Shown here in pieces: positions 1 to 7,391 of a DNA stretch of 64,000 nucleotides. The notes under the pieces are model-generated. The model saw only the letters and a program-made list of their open reading frames with translations, was not told the origin of the DNA and did not search any database. Position numbers and translations under genes: made by a program. The stretch's first letter is position 1, and every line of letters starts with the position of its first letter. The DNA lies in contig JACPCK010000037.1 in NCBI GenBank assembly GCA_016179845.1, forward strand, positions 1 to 64,000, written 5' to 3'. This DNA is from Chloroflexota bacterium (GTDB lineage: Bacteria > Chloroflexota > Dehalococcoidia > Lucifugimonadales > JACPCK01).

Positions 1-736
1 CGCTACAATCATCGGCGTCTTTCGGGACCAAAACAGGTGAAGACTTTACTCAAGCTGCTCCAAAGCTAGTCTGGTGGCTCAAATGGGACTTTACCCTAAT
101 TAATCTGGGGTAGTCGAACTTTCCATAAGCTACACCAGCATGTAGCGAATCTCTGACCAGATAGTCAATTCGATCAGCGCCAAGGTCCCCACTTACAAGT
201 TCGGCCAATACGCGTGTGGTGACATCTGACGCTAGCCGCCATTTTGACCCCAATGCTACATCTGCTATTTCTTTAGCGGTCAGCCTGAAGGGCGTCCGCT
301 GGCGTGCTATGATGTCCGATATCTCAGACTTCAGGATTATCTTCTCAGTGAAAGCTTCGTGTTTCTTCTTACCTGGAAGAAGTTCTTCTGGCCCGTGCGA
401 GAAGGGGGTATGGCCTACATCATGTAAGAGCGCTCCCAATCTAACCAATTGGCGTGCGCGCTCAACATCAGCGTCTTTATCCCACCCCAGCATAGCTCTG
501 AGCGCTGCTCCTCCCCTAGTGACGATGACGTTGAATGCCTGGGTTACTGCTTCCATAGTCCCGATACTATGTTCGAAACGCGTGTGAGTAGCGCCCGGAT
601 ACACCAAATAGGTCAGGGACAACTGCTTTATGTCCCTAAGTCTCTGAAAAGGTCGCGAGTTTATCAGTTCCTTCTCTAAATCGTTAAAAAGTACAAAGCC
701 ATGGACAGGATCGCGAATTTCGTGTGTGTCAGACAC
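1..736 (-). pseudogene. HD-domain phosphohydrolase (SAMHD1/dGTPase-like), interrupted by in-frame TGA
   Basis: The frame opens at a GTG (736) and reads 228 residues to a TGA at 50-52. It carries the metal-binding H...HD...D set of the HD superfamily: H56 in RFEHSIG, H105-D106 in HDVGH, and D188 in the GADRIDY motif. Known relatives (COG1078) hydrolyse (d)NTPs and are usually near 400 residues, so the 228-residue product lacks the C-terminal half. After the TGA the same frame stays open to the window edge (16 more codons), so this is probably a nonsense-interrupted gene rather than a natural short one. Base composition is AT-richer than the neighbours and lacks their strong G skew, which suggests transfer. 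A consensus promoter with a LexA-like palindrome lies just upstream. Confidence 0.7.
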
Positions 737-1041
737 AGCATATTATCCTAGCAATGTAACTATACAGAACCGATGTTCTACTGTCAACACTTTGTCAGAC
801 ATGTTACCCTTTGCTTCATCATAGGGTCGTCTAGAGGCTACACATCGCACTAGCCAAAGACCTGTGATAAGTATATCCCAGTAAGAAATGATGCAATACT
901 TGTTCCACAGGCGTTGTTAGAGGAAAATTTTTGCTATAAGCGTGAGTTGGCTTCTTGAGCCCTGGTTTTGGTGCAATTTTGTTAAGAGGGGCACTCTGAG
1001 GGCATTGAATCTTAAGAAATGGCAGTTCATAGGGGGCGAAA
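737..1041. other. Divergent intergenic region between HD gene and gdhA
   Basis: This 305-base AT-rich stretch holds the HD promoter on its left. For gdhA the best candidate is TTGTTA (914-919) and TATAAG (935-940) with a short 15 bp spacer, so it is weak. I see no repeat, RNA gene or small ORF with a convincing ribosome site. Confidence 0.5.
759..787 (-). promoter_or_regulatory. sigma70-type promoter of the HD gene with LexA-like operator in the spacer
   Basis: On the - strand TTGACA (787-782) and TATAGT (764-759) are separated by 17 bp. The spacer holds the perfect palindrome AGAAC-N4-GTTCT at 766-779. This matches the GAAC-N4-GTTC core of the LexA/DinR box known from Gram-positive bacteria. 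A repressor bound here would block the polymerase. Confidence 0.65.
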
Positions 1042-2307
1042 ATGGCGATAAAGGTGAAGCAGCCGCCGGAGGAGATGACGGCCTTTGAGGAGGTGAGCTG
1101 GTTTTTTGAGCAGGCGGCGGAGCGGCTGGACCTGGAGTCGGAGCTGAGGGAGATGATGAAGCAGCCGTGGCGGGAGCTGACGGTGCAGGTGCCGGTGCGG
1201 ATGGACGATGGGAGGGTGAGGGTGTTTACGGGGTACCGGGTGCAGCACAATGCGGCGCGGGGCCCCTACAAGGGGGGTATTCGCTACCATCCGGCGGCGG
1301 ACCTGGACGAGGTGCGGGCCCTGGCGTCGTTGATGACGTGGAAGACGGCGGTGGTGGACATCCCGTATGGTGGGGCCAAGGGAGGGGTGACGTTTGAGCC
1401 GAGGGAGCTGAGCCGATGGGAGATGAACAGGCTTACGCGGCGGTACACGCAGAGCATTGCGCACCTTATCGGGCCGACGAGGGACATTCCGGCGCCGGAC
1501 ATGGGGACCGACAGCCAGGTGATGGCCTGGATGATGGACGCCTACGGGCAGCTTGAGGGGTACAACCCGGCGGTGGTGACGGGGAAGCCGGTGGAGCTGG
1601 GCGGGTCGTATGGGCGGGAGGCGGCGCCGGGGAGGGGGACGGTGTTCGTTCTGGGGGAGTGGGCGAAGCTGTCGGGCGTGTCGCTGGAGGGGAAGACGGT
1701 GGCGATACAGGGGTTTGGGCAGGTGGGGTCGTGGACGGCGCGGCTCATCGGCAGCGTGGGACTGAGGGTGGTGGCGGTGTCGGATATCAGCGGTGGGGTG
1801 TACAACGGGCGCGGGCTGGATATGGAGGGACTGCTGAGGCACAGCCGGGAGGCGAAGACAGTGGCGGGTTTCGCGGGTGGGGAGGCGATAGGCAACAAGG
1901 AGCTGCTGGAGCTGGACGTGGATGTGCTGGTGCCGGCGGCGGTGGAGTCGGTGGTAAACAGGGGGAATGCGGACCGGGTGAAGGCGAGGATTGTAGTGGA
2001 GGCGGCGAACCATCCCATGACTCCCCAGGCGGATGTGATCTTGAATCAGAGAGGCATTCTGGTGCTGCCGGACATTCTGGTCAACGCGGGAGGGGTGGTG
2101 GTGTCGTACTTTGAGTGGGCCCAGAACATCCAGCAGTTCCGCTGGGAGGAGGAGCGGGTGAACCAGGAGCTTTTGAAGGTGATGAAGGAGGCGACGGAGA
2201 GGGTGTACCAGGTGTCGCAGGACTGGGGCGTCGGCATGAGGGAGGCGGCGTTTGTAGTGGGGGTAAAGCGGGTGGCCCAGGCGATAAGGCTCAGGGGGTT
2301 TGTGTAG
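1042..2307 (+). CDS. gdhA: Glutamate dehydrogenase (Glu/Leu/Phe/Val family)
   Basis: This enzyme interconverts glutamate and 2-oxoglutarate plus ammonia with NAD(P), linking nitrogen and carbon metabolism in the cytoplasm. The 421-residue length is normal for the hexameric family. Visible features: the substrate-site GPYKGGIRYHP motif (K77), WKTAVVDIPYGGAKGG with K101 and the catalytic K113, D153 in APDMGT, and the Rossmann GFGQVG at 224-229. The start at ATG 1042 follows an AGGGGGCG ribosome site. The gene is monocistronic. A 9-bp hairpin follows the gene at 2381-2401. Cofactor preference cannot be read from the sequence with confidence. Confidence 0.96.
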   Translation: MAIKVKQPPEEMTAFEEVSWFFEQAAERLDLESELREMMKQPWRELTVQVPVRMDDGRVRVFTGYRVQHNAARGPYKGGIRYHPAADLDEVRALASLMTWKTAVVDIPYGGAKGGVTFEPRELSRWEMNRLTRRYTQSIAHLIGPTRDIPAPDMGTDSQVMAWMMDAYGQLEGYNPAVVTGKPVELGGSYGREAAPGRGTVFVLGEWAKLSGVSLEGKTVAIQGFGQVGSWTARLIGSVGLRVVAVSDISGGVYNGRGLDMEGLLRHSREAKTVAGFAGGEAIGNKELLELDVDVLVPAAVESVVNRGNADRVKARIVVEAANHPMTPQADVILNQRGILVLPDILVNAGGVVVSYFEWAQNIQQFRWEEERVNQELLKVMKEATERVYQVSQDWGVGMREAAFVVGVKRVAQAIRLRGFV

Positions 2308-2320
2308 GTCCAGGGGACAC

Positions 2321-2401
2321 CCCTTCGACTGACCCTTCGCAGGCTCAGGGCTTCGGCTCAGGGCGACGCCTGGAACCCCGGCAGGAAACGGGGTTTCCTG
2401 C
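2321..2401. repeat. CTTCG/GCTCAGGG repeat fragment and 9-bp hairpin
   Basis: 2321-2364 contains CCTTCG and GGCTCAGGG modules of the short intergenic repeat found at several other places in the window. It is followed by a perfect 9-bp hairpin, GCAGGAAAC (2381-2389) with GTTTCCTGC (2393-2401). No U-run follows, so if it ends gdhA transcription it is probably not by intrinsic termination. Confidence 0.55.
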
Positions 2402-2458
2402 ACCTTCCTTAGTTTGCTATCATGTTTGCACCAGACCTACATCTGAAGGGGCTTTAAT

Positions 2459-3331
2459 TTGGTTACAGTAGAGCGGCGGCTGCCGGAGTGGCTGAGGGTG
2501 AGGATGCCCGGGGGGCCCAACTTTCTGGAGGTGAGGGGTCTGCTGAGGCAGAGCGCCCTCCATACGGTGTGCGAGGAGGCGCGGTGCCCCAACATCGGGG
2601 AGTGCTGGGAGAGGCGGACGGCCACGTTCATGGTGCTGGGGGACATCTGCACGCGCCGGTGCCACTACTGTGCGGTGACGACGGGGCGGCCCCTGGGGCT
2701 GGACCTGGAGGAGCCGGAGCGGCTGGCGCGGACGGTGCAGAGGCTGGGGCTGCGGTACTGCGTGATAACGTCGGTGAACAGGGACGACCTGCCGGACGGG
2801 GGGGCGTCGGTGTTCGTGGGGTGCATCGAGAGGATAAGGGAGCATGTGCCCGAGTGCAAGGTGGAGGTGCTGATCCCGGACTTCTGCGGGAACTGGGAGG
2901 CGCTGGGCTCGGTGATGGAGGCAGAGCCGGACGTTTTGAACCATAACATCGAGACGGTGAGGCGGGTGTTCCGGCGGGTGCGGCCCAAGGGGGAGTATGA
3001 CCGGAGCCTGGCGCTGCTGGCCAGGGCGAAGGAGATTAGCCCGGGGGCGGTGACGAAGTCGGGGATGATGGTGGGGCTGGGGGAGACCTTCGACGAGATT
3101 GTGGAGACGATGAGGGACCTGAGGGCTGTGGGGTGCGACCTGCTGACGGTGGGGCAGTACCTGAGGCCGTCGGCGGTGCACTATCCGGTGGCCCGGTTCT
3201 ACACGCCGGAGGAGTTTGAGGCGATCCGCCTGGAGGGGGAGAGGCTGGGGTTCAGGCACGTGGCGTCGGGGCCGCTGGTGCGGAGCTCCTACCACGCGGA
3301 GGAGCAGGCGATGGCGGCGCGGGTGGTGTGA
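2459..3331 (+). CDS. lipA: Lipoyl synthase
   Basis: LipA is a radical-SAM enzyme that inserts two sulfurs into protein-bound octanoyl groups to make the lipoyl cofactor of 2-oxoacid dehydrogenases and the glycine cleavage system. All ligands are present: the auxiliary cluster C38-x4-C43-x5-C49, the SAM cluster C64-x3-C68-x2-C71, and the C-terminal R275-S-S-Y motif that caps the auxiliary cluster. Its 290 residues are family length. The start is a TTG at 2459; no better in-frame start lies before the conserved N-terminus. No lipB, lplA or dehydrogenase gene is nearby. It converges on the small gene at 3345-3635. Confidence 0.97.
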   Translation: MVTVERRLPEWLRVRMPGGPNFLEVRGLLRQSALHTVCEEARCPNIGECWERRTATFMVLGDICTRRCHYCAVTTGRPLGLDLEEPERLARTVQRLGLRYCVITSVNRDDLPDGGASVFVGCIERIREHVPECKVEVLIPDFCGNWEALGSVMEAEPDVLNHNIETVRRVFRRVRPKGEYDRSLALLARAKEISPGAVTKSGMMVGLGETFDEIVETMRDLRAVGCDLLTVGQYLRPSAVHYPVARFYTPEEFEAIRLEGERLGFRHVASGPLVRSSYHAEEQAMAARVV

Positions 3332-3344
3332 AAAAGAACGCCAT

Positions 3345-3635
3345 TTACTTACCAGTTGCTTCATCTACCCATGTCGAGGCCAGGCGGCATTGATTCCTTG
3401 CAAGCCTTTCAATTTTCCCATCATTTTTAAGCCTTGCTAAATGGCTTCTCACCTCGTGTCTAGATCTCGGTTGTGGGTATTTAAGGTCTTTGCTCTTCTG
3501 AAACGGTGAGAATTTATAGAGTTCTTGAACTCCCTCGCAGATTCCTTCGACACTCCACACCTCTGTAGGCATGTCCCAAAATAGCTGGAAGACAGCGTCG
3601 CGCAAGCTCATTTTGCCACCCACCGGCTTGGACAT
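3345..3635 (-). CDS. Small hypothetical protein, possible helix-turn-helix
   Basis: The 96-residue product is charged and soluble, with no signal peptide or membrane segment. The middle and C-terminus (about 57-85, RSRHEVRSHLARLKNDGKIERL) read like the recognition-helix and wing portion of a winged-helix domain, but I do not recognise a family. The start is well supported by AGGAGG a few bases before ATG. Base composition is more AT-rich than the flanking genes, suggesting a later arrival. It lies 14 bp from the lipA stop, tail to tail. Function unknown. Confidence 0.6.
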   Translation of the reverse strand: MSKPVGGKMSLRDAVFQLFWDMPTEVWSVEGICEGVQELYKFSPFQKSKDLKYPQPRSRHEVRSHLARLKNDGKIERLARNQCRLASTWVDEATGK

Positions 3636-3701
3636 GTTATTCCTCCTTGTTGGGAGTGATCGGATTTCCCAAGGGCTTCTAGAACAATTAGGGCCGATAA
3701 G

Positions 3702-4454
3702 TCACAGGATGAGGGGCTGGGGGAGGGGTTCTGGGCCGATGGTGACGGAGACTGTGCCCTGGCCGTAGCCGAGGCTGGCGGTGAAGCGGACGGAGGTGTC
3801 GCCGGCGAGGTAGGTGACGCGCTGGTTGGCTTCCAGGCGGAAGGGGCGGTCGTGGCCGGGGTAGAAGGTGCGGGAGGCGGCGAGCATCTTCTGGATGGAG
3901 GAGCGGGCCTGCTCTTCGCTCCAGAAGACGAGGCCGGGGAGGCCGCGGAAGGCGGAGGTGGCATCGCTCATGGCGTCGCCGCCGATGCAGACGGGGCCCT
4001 GAGGGGTGTCCACGAGGAGGGAGATGTGGCCCTTGGTGTGGCCGGGGGTCTCGATGACGCGGACGCCGGGGTCGAGCTCCTGGCCTTCGACGACCTCCTG
4101 GACGTTGTAGAGGCGCATGATGGCGGGGAAGTAGGAGGCGGTGGCGAAGTCGCCCGGCTTGGGGTTTCGGGCATAGTCCAACTCGTTGTGGTGGATGCAG
4201 AAGGTGGCCCTGGGGAAGAGGTCGACGTTCTGGGAGTGGTCCCAGTGGGAGTGGGTGAGGACGACCATGTGGATGTCGCTGGGGCCGAGGCCGCGGGCGG
4301 CGAGGGCGGCCTGGAGGAGCTGGCGGCGTCCCTGGTGGCCGGTATCGACCAGGATGTTCCTGTGGCCGCGGATGAGGGCGACGGTGGAGAGGCCGAGGCG
4401 GGCCTGGTCGGAGACGAAGGTGAAGCCGGTCTGTAGGAGCTCGATGGTGGGCAT
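3702..4454 (-). CDS. MBL-fold metallohydrolase
   Basis: A 250-residue metallo-beta-lactamase-fold enzyme with the zinc-binding H68-x-H70-x-D72-H73 motif, a distal His in the ETPGHTKGH segment, and an IGGDA motif with the bridging Asp. The family includes lactonases, glyoxalase II and related hydrolases; the layout resembles small cytoplasmic lactonase-like members, but the substrate cannot be assigned. There is no signal peptide. The ribosome site AAGGAGGA lies inside a copy of the CTTCG/GCTCAGG repeat (4464-4492), so the repeat seems to have been co-opted as the leader. An extended -10 promoter lies at 4518-4526. Confidence 0.85.
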   Translation of the reverse strand: MPTIELLQTGFTFVSDQARLGLSTVALIRGHRNILVDTGHQGRRQLLQAALAARGLGPSDIHMVVLTHSHWDHSQNVDLFPRATFCIHHNELDYARNPKPGDFATASYFPAIMRLYNVQEVVEGQELDPGVRVIETPGHTKGHISLLVDTPQGPVCIGGDAMSDATSAFRGLPGLVFWSEEQARSSIQKMLAASRTFYPGHDRPFRLEANQRVTYLAGDTSVRFTASLGYGQGTVSVTIGPEPLPQPLIL

Positions 4455-4463
4455 GGCGGGTCC

Positions 4464-4492
4464 TCCTTCGGCAAGCTCAGGACAAGCTCAGG
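4464..4492. repeat. CTTCGGCAAGCTCAGG repeat in the MBL leader
   Basis: CCTTCGGCAAGCTCAGG is followed by a second partial unit, ACAAGCTCAGG. It is related to the elements at 2321, 53958 and 63440, and on the - strand it supplies the AAGGAGG ribosome site of the MBL gene. Confidence 0.6.
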
Positions 4493-4517
4493 ATGTGTCC
4501 TGGCAGGGGGATGGCCC

Positions 4518-4526
4518 ATTATAGCA
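4518..4526 (-). promoter_or_regulatory. Extended -10 promoter of the MBL gene
   Basis: On the - strand TGC-TATAAT (TATAAT at 4523-4518) is a perfect extended -10 element. No recognisable -35 is seen at the right distance, as is usual for this promoter class. Confidence 0.5.
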
Positions 4527-4614
4527 GGGGCGTCTCGGGTCCGGGATGGCGGGGGCTGATACAATACACGCTGTTATAGTCGGGTCTGCCCGGGGAGAGA
4601 CTACTCGGGGGAGG

Positions 4615-5646
4615 GTGCCGTTGGCTGGCGATGAGATGGTGCTAGTAGAGAGGCTGGTGAAGGTATACCCGGGGGGCACCAGGGCCCTGGCGGGCATAGA
4701 CTTCAGCGTGGGGCAAGGCGAGTTCTTTGGCTTTCTGGGCCCCAATGGGGCGGGAAAGAGCACAGCGATGAAGATCCTGGCGACCCTTCTGAAGAAGACG
4801 TCAGGGCGAGCCTTGGTGGGCGGGTACGAGGTGGACGAGGAGCCGCGGGCGATCCGCAGGAGCATCGGCTTTGCCATGCAGGAGGTAGGGCTGGACGACC
4901 TGTCCACCGGGCGGGACTTTCTGGCGCTGCAAGGGGTGCTGTACGGGCAGTCTATGGTGAAGGCACGGCGGCGTGCGGAGGAGCTGCTGGAGCTGGTGGG
5001 ACTGGGGCCGGTGGCGGGTCGGCGGGTAGGCACCTACTCGGGTGGGATGCGGCGGCGCATCGACCTGGTGGCGGCTCTGATGCACAGGCCGGCGCTGCTG
5101 TTCCTGGACGAGCCTACGAGCGGGCTGGACCCTCAGAGCCGGCTGGCGATCTGGGAACACCTCCGGAAGCTGAATGAGGAAGGGGTGACCATCTTTCTGA
5201 CGACACAGATGATGGAAGAGGCGGACCGTCTGTGCCGGCGCATAGCCATCATCGATAGGGGGCAGATAGTAGCACAGGGGTCGCCAGGAGCGCTGAAGGA
5301 GGAGGTAGGGGGGGACGCGATTACTGTTAGCATCGCCTCTGATGGAGGGGGTAGCAGCCAAGTCGGGAAAGCCGAGGTCCTGGCCAGGGAGCGTGCCTAC
5401 GTGACCGGGGTCAGCGGCGACTCCGGAAGCCTCATCATCCAGGTACGGGATGGTAGCAAGGCAGTGCCGGACCTGGTGCGGGTCTTTCTTGAGCATGGGG
5501 TCCCGGTGGGCAGCGTGTCGGTGGCGAGCCCCACACTGGACGACGTGTTTTTCAAGCATACGGGGAGGAAGATCAGGGCTGAGGAGGCGGGAGGGGACGA
5601 GGCCTCCCAGGTGCTGCGCCCGTGGCTGGGGCTGAAGAGGAGGTAA
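4615..5646 (+). CDS. ABC exporter ATP-binding protein (DrrA type)
   Basis: This is the cytoplasmic ATPase of a two-component ABC-2 exporter of the daunorubicin/antibiotic resistance type. From GTG 4615 it has 343 residues: Walker A GPNGAGKST (42-50), Q-loop, signature YSGGMRRR, Walker B LLFLDEPTSGLD, an H-loop replaced by the TTQMMEEA stretch (Gln instead of His), and a C-terminal DUF4162-like region ending in the DDVFFKHTG motif typical of DrrA proteins. The frame is open back to ATG 4546, and ATG 4636 is another possible start; I chose GTG 4615 because GGGGGAGG precedes it. The permease follows immediately with its ribosome site inside this gene's end. Substrate unknown. Confidence 0.9.
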   Translation: MPLAGDEMVLVERLVKVYPGGTRALAGIDFSVGQGEFFGFLGPNGAGKSTAMKILATLLKKTSGRALVGGYEVDEEPRAIRRSIGFAMQEVGLDDLSTGRDFLALQGVLYGQSMVKARRRAEELLELVGLGPVAGRRVGTYSGGMRRRIDLVAALMHRPALLFLDEPTSGLDPQSRLAIWEHLRKLNEEGVTIFLTTQMMEEADRLCRRIAIIDRGQIVAQGSPGALKEEVGGDAITVSIASDGGGSSQVGKAEVLARERAYVTGVSGDSGSLIIQVRDGSKAVPDLVRVFLEHGVPVGSVSVASPTLDDVFFKHTGRKIRAEEAGGDEASQVLRPWLGLKRR

Positions 5647-6414
5647 ATGATGCGTGGAGTGAGGGAGACCTACTACATCTACGTGAGGAACCTGAAGGTG
5701 TGGCTGGCGCAGCCGATGAACCTTATTGGCACGGTCCTTTCGTCGGCGTTCGTTTTCCTGTTCTTCGGGGCGCCGCTGGAGGGCGTTACGCGTCTGCCGG
5801 GATTCCCTACGGGGGATTACAACGCGTACCTGACGGGCATGGTGGTGGTCATGACGGTGGTGTTCAGCGGCAGCGACGCGGCGATGGCAATGCTGACGGA
5901 TATCCTGTCGGGGTACTTTGACAAGCTGCTTCTGGCGCCCATCAACCGGTTCTCGATTCTTCTGGGAAGCCTGCTGATGGCGGGCACGAGGGCCCTGGTA
6001 CAGGTAGGGATCATTGTGCTGCTGGCGGTAGTGCTGGGGGTCTCCTTCAAGGGAGGGATAGTGGGGGCCGTGGCGGTGATCGCCATGGCGGTAGTCTTTG
6101 GGATAGCCTGCTCTTCCCTGGGCCTGATGATAGCTTTGAGGACCAAGAGTGCGCAGGTGACCCAGAACACCTGGCTGCTGTTCATGCCGCTGGCTTTTCT
6201 GACGACGGCCTTTATGCCAAGGGAGCTGCTGAGCGGGTGGTTCAAGATCGCCGTGATGTTGAACCCCGTGAACTACGTGATGGAAGGGATGCGGGCCATC
6301 ATAATCAGGGGGTGGGAGTGGGGGAGCATCCTTCCTGGCGTGTGGGCGGTGGTGGCCATGACGCTGCTGCTTACGGGGATGGCCTCGTGGCTGTACCGGC
6401 GGGCGACGGTGTAG
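5647..6414 (+). CDS. ABC-2 exporter permease (DrrB type)
   Basis: A 255-residue integral membrane protein with about six hydrophobic segments (near 25-45, 60-80, 105-130, 135-160, 170-190 and 225-245) and the ABC-2 permease layout, including the conserved FMPRELL and NPVNYVMEGMRAII stretches before the last helix. It pairs with the upstream ATPase to form a homodimeric exporter for lipophilic compounds. The ATG at 5647 follows AGGAGGTAA, which includes the ATPase stop codon, so the two genes are translationally coupled. The cargo cannot be deduced. Confidence 0.9.
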   Translation: MMRGVRETYYIYVRNLKVWLAQPMNLIGTVLSSAFVFLFFGAPLEGVTRLPGFPTGDYNAYLTGMVVVMTVVFSGSDAAMAMLTDILSGYFDKLLLAPINRFSILLGSLLMAGTRALVQVGIIVLLAVVLGVSFKGGIVGAVAVIAMAVVFGIACSSLGLMIALRTKSAQVTQNTWLLFMPLAFLTTAFMPRELLSGWFKIAVMLNPVNYVMEGMRAIIIRGWEWGSILPGVWAVVAMTLLLTGMASWLYRRATV

Positions 6415-6441
6415 AGGCGGTGAGGTCTCCTGGAAAACCGA

Positions 6442-6485
6442 GGGCCCCGCTGTTCCAGTCATTACGACTGGACGGGGCCCGTCTT
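6442..6485. terminator. Bidirectional intrinsic terminator
   Basis: GGGCCCCG (6442-6449) pairs with CGGGGCCC (6473-6480), and TCCAGTC (6454-6460) with GACTGGA (6466-6472), with a 4-nt bulge. On the + strand it is followed by GTCTTTC and on the - strand by TCGGTTTTCC. It can end both the exporter operon and the - strand transcript starting near 6677. Confidence 0.65.
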
Positions 6486-6557
6486 TCAATCACGGTGCCG
6501 CAACACGAAGACGCGGGGCCGTCGGCTTTGGACTCCCTACCGGCCTGCCCTTCTTCC

Positions 6558-6638
6558 CTATGTTACTCCTCCCCGTAGGCCAGCAGGGCCTTCTTCAGGA
6601 AAGTGCCATGCATGGTTGATGACGTATTTCCTTACCAT
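6558..6638 (-). CDS. 26-codon small ORF with strong ribosome site
   Basis: ATG (6638) to TAG (6558) encodes 26 residues beginning MVRKYVINHAWHF. AGGAGG sits 6 nt before the start, and a near-consensus promoter lies 46 bp further upstream. The frame contains no known motif. A second overlapping frame from ATG at 6613 reads 16 residues (MHGTFLKKALLAYGEE), so a frameshifted or dual small gene is possible. It may equally be the leader part of a small RNA. Confidence 0.4.
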   Translation of the reverse strand: MVRKYVINHAWHFPEEGPAGLRGGVT

Positions 6639-6683
6639 GCGTCACCTCCTCTCCTGTGCCTTGAGGTTTGCCCCTCACTTAGG

Positions 6684-6711
6684 ATTGTACCATCTTTTCG
6701 GCCCCTGTCAA
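6684..6711 (-). promoter_or_regulatory. Strong sigma70-type promoter of the 6.4-6.7 kb transcript
   Basis: On the - strand TTGACA (6711-6706) and TACAAT (6689-6684) are spaced by 16 bp. The predicted transcript starts near 6677 and would end at the hairpin 6480-6442, about 240 nt, with no ordinary gene in it. Confidence 0.6.
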
Positions 6712-6794
6712 GAGTTAGATAGGATGTTTAGTGCAGAACTTCACGAACATTAACGGAAAGGCACCATACTTAGCCTGTGATGTTACGCACAATG

Positions 6795-6823
6795 TTGACA
6801 GCTGGGGCGCCGTCTGGCACAAT
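6795..6823 (+). promoter_or_regulatory. Promoter of the cyclic-nucleotide-binding gene
   Basis: TTGACA (6795-6800) and CACAAT (6818-6823) are separated by exactly 17 bp, about 37 bp before the start codon and followed by the ribosome site GGAGGAGG (6853-6860). Confidence 0.6.
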
Positions 6824-6866
6824 CGGGCCGTGATGGGGAGGGGGAATATGCGGGAGGAGGTGAGGA

Positions 6867-7346
6867 ATGACCGGCAAGGAGCTGCTGAAGGGGTGCTGGC
6901 TTTTTGACGGGCTGAGCGAGGAGCAGCTTGGTCTCTTGGGCACCTTCTGTGGGCAGATGCAGGTAGCAGAAGGTAGCGTTATCTTCAGGGAGGGTGAGCC
7001 TGCCAGGTACCTGTATGTTGTAGGTGAGGGGAGGGTGGGGCTGGAGATGTCGGTGCAGAGGCCCGATGGTGGGCTCACCCGCCCGGCGGTGGTGGCGGTA
7101 CTGGGGCCCGGGGAGGCGTTCGGGTGGTCGGCGGTGGTGGCGCCCCACGTGATGACGATGGCGGCGCGGGCTCTGGAGCCGAGCGTGGTGGGGCTGCTGG
7201 AGGGGAAGGCGCTGCGGGAGGTGCTGGGGTGCTATCGGGACGTGGGGTACGTGGTGATGTGTAACCTGGCGAAGCTGCTGGCGCGGCGGCTGAACCAGAC
7301 GAGGGAGGCGCTTCTCTACGAGCGGGGCTGGGCCATGGTGGGGTAG
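6867..7346 (+). CDS. Cyclic-nucleotide-binding domain protein without DNA-binding domain
   Basis: A 159-residue protein made of a single CRP/cNMP-type beta-barrel: LFDGLSEEQLGLL start, the GSVIFREGEPARYLYVVGEGRVGLEM strand pair, a GPGEAFGWSAV turn in the place of the phosphate-binding cassette, and a C-terminal helix. It stops where CRP-family regulators would continue into a winged helix, so it is unlikely to bind DNA. The cassette lacks the conserved Arg of true cAMP binders, so the ligand is uncertain. A strong promoter and ribosome site suggest active expression. It converges on the TOPRIM-like/ATPase pair. Confidence 0.85.
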   Translation: MTGKELLKGCWLFDGLSEEQLGLLGTFCGQMQVAEGSVIFREGEPARYLYVVGEGRVGLEMSVQRPDGGLTRPAVVAVLGPGEAFGWSAVVAPHVMTMAARALEPSVVGLLEGKALREVLGCYRDVGYVVMCNLAKLLARRLNQTREALLYERGWAMVG

Positions 7347-7391
7347 GTGTACTGGGGGGTGCTGGCAGGCCTGTGGCAAAGGGCTGGGGTG

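Larger units (their letters stand above)
6415..6866. other. Intergenic region holding a small - strand transcription unit
   Basis: Between the exporter and the cyclic-nucleotide-binding gene lie a terminator (6442-6485), a 26-codon ORF with ribosome site (6558-6638), its promoter (6684-6711) and a divergent promoter for the next gene (6795-6823). Nothing else was recognised. Confidence 0.6.

Noticed and set aside
1-52. Selenocysteine at the TGA of the HD gene
   Set aside because: A small hairpin can be drawn after it but the upper stem is only 3 bp, and no Cys or Sec is known at this place in the family; a nonsense change is simpler.
1027-2403. Long open frame antisense to gdhA (458 codons), with similar ones opposite lipA, fusA, atpA, folC and the surface protein
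   Set aside because: Products are His/Pro/Arg-rich with no domain; they arise from the high GC and codon bias of the real genes on the other strand.
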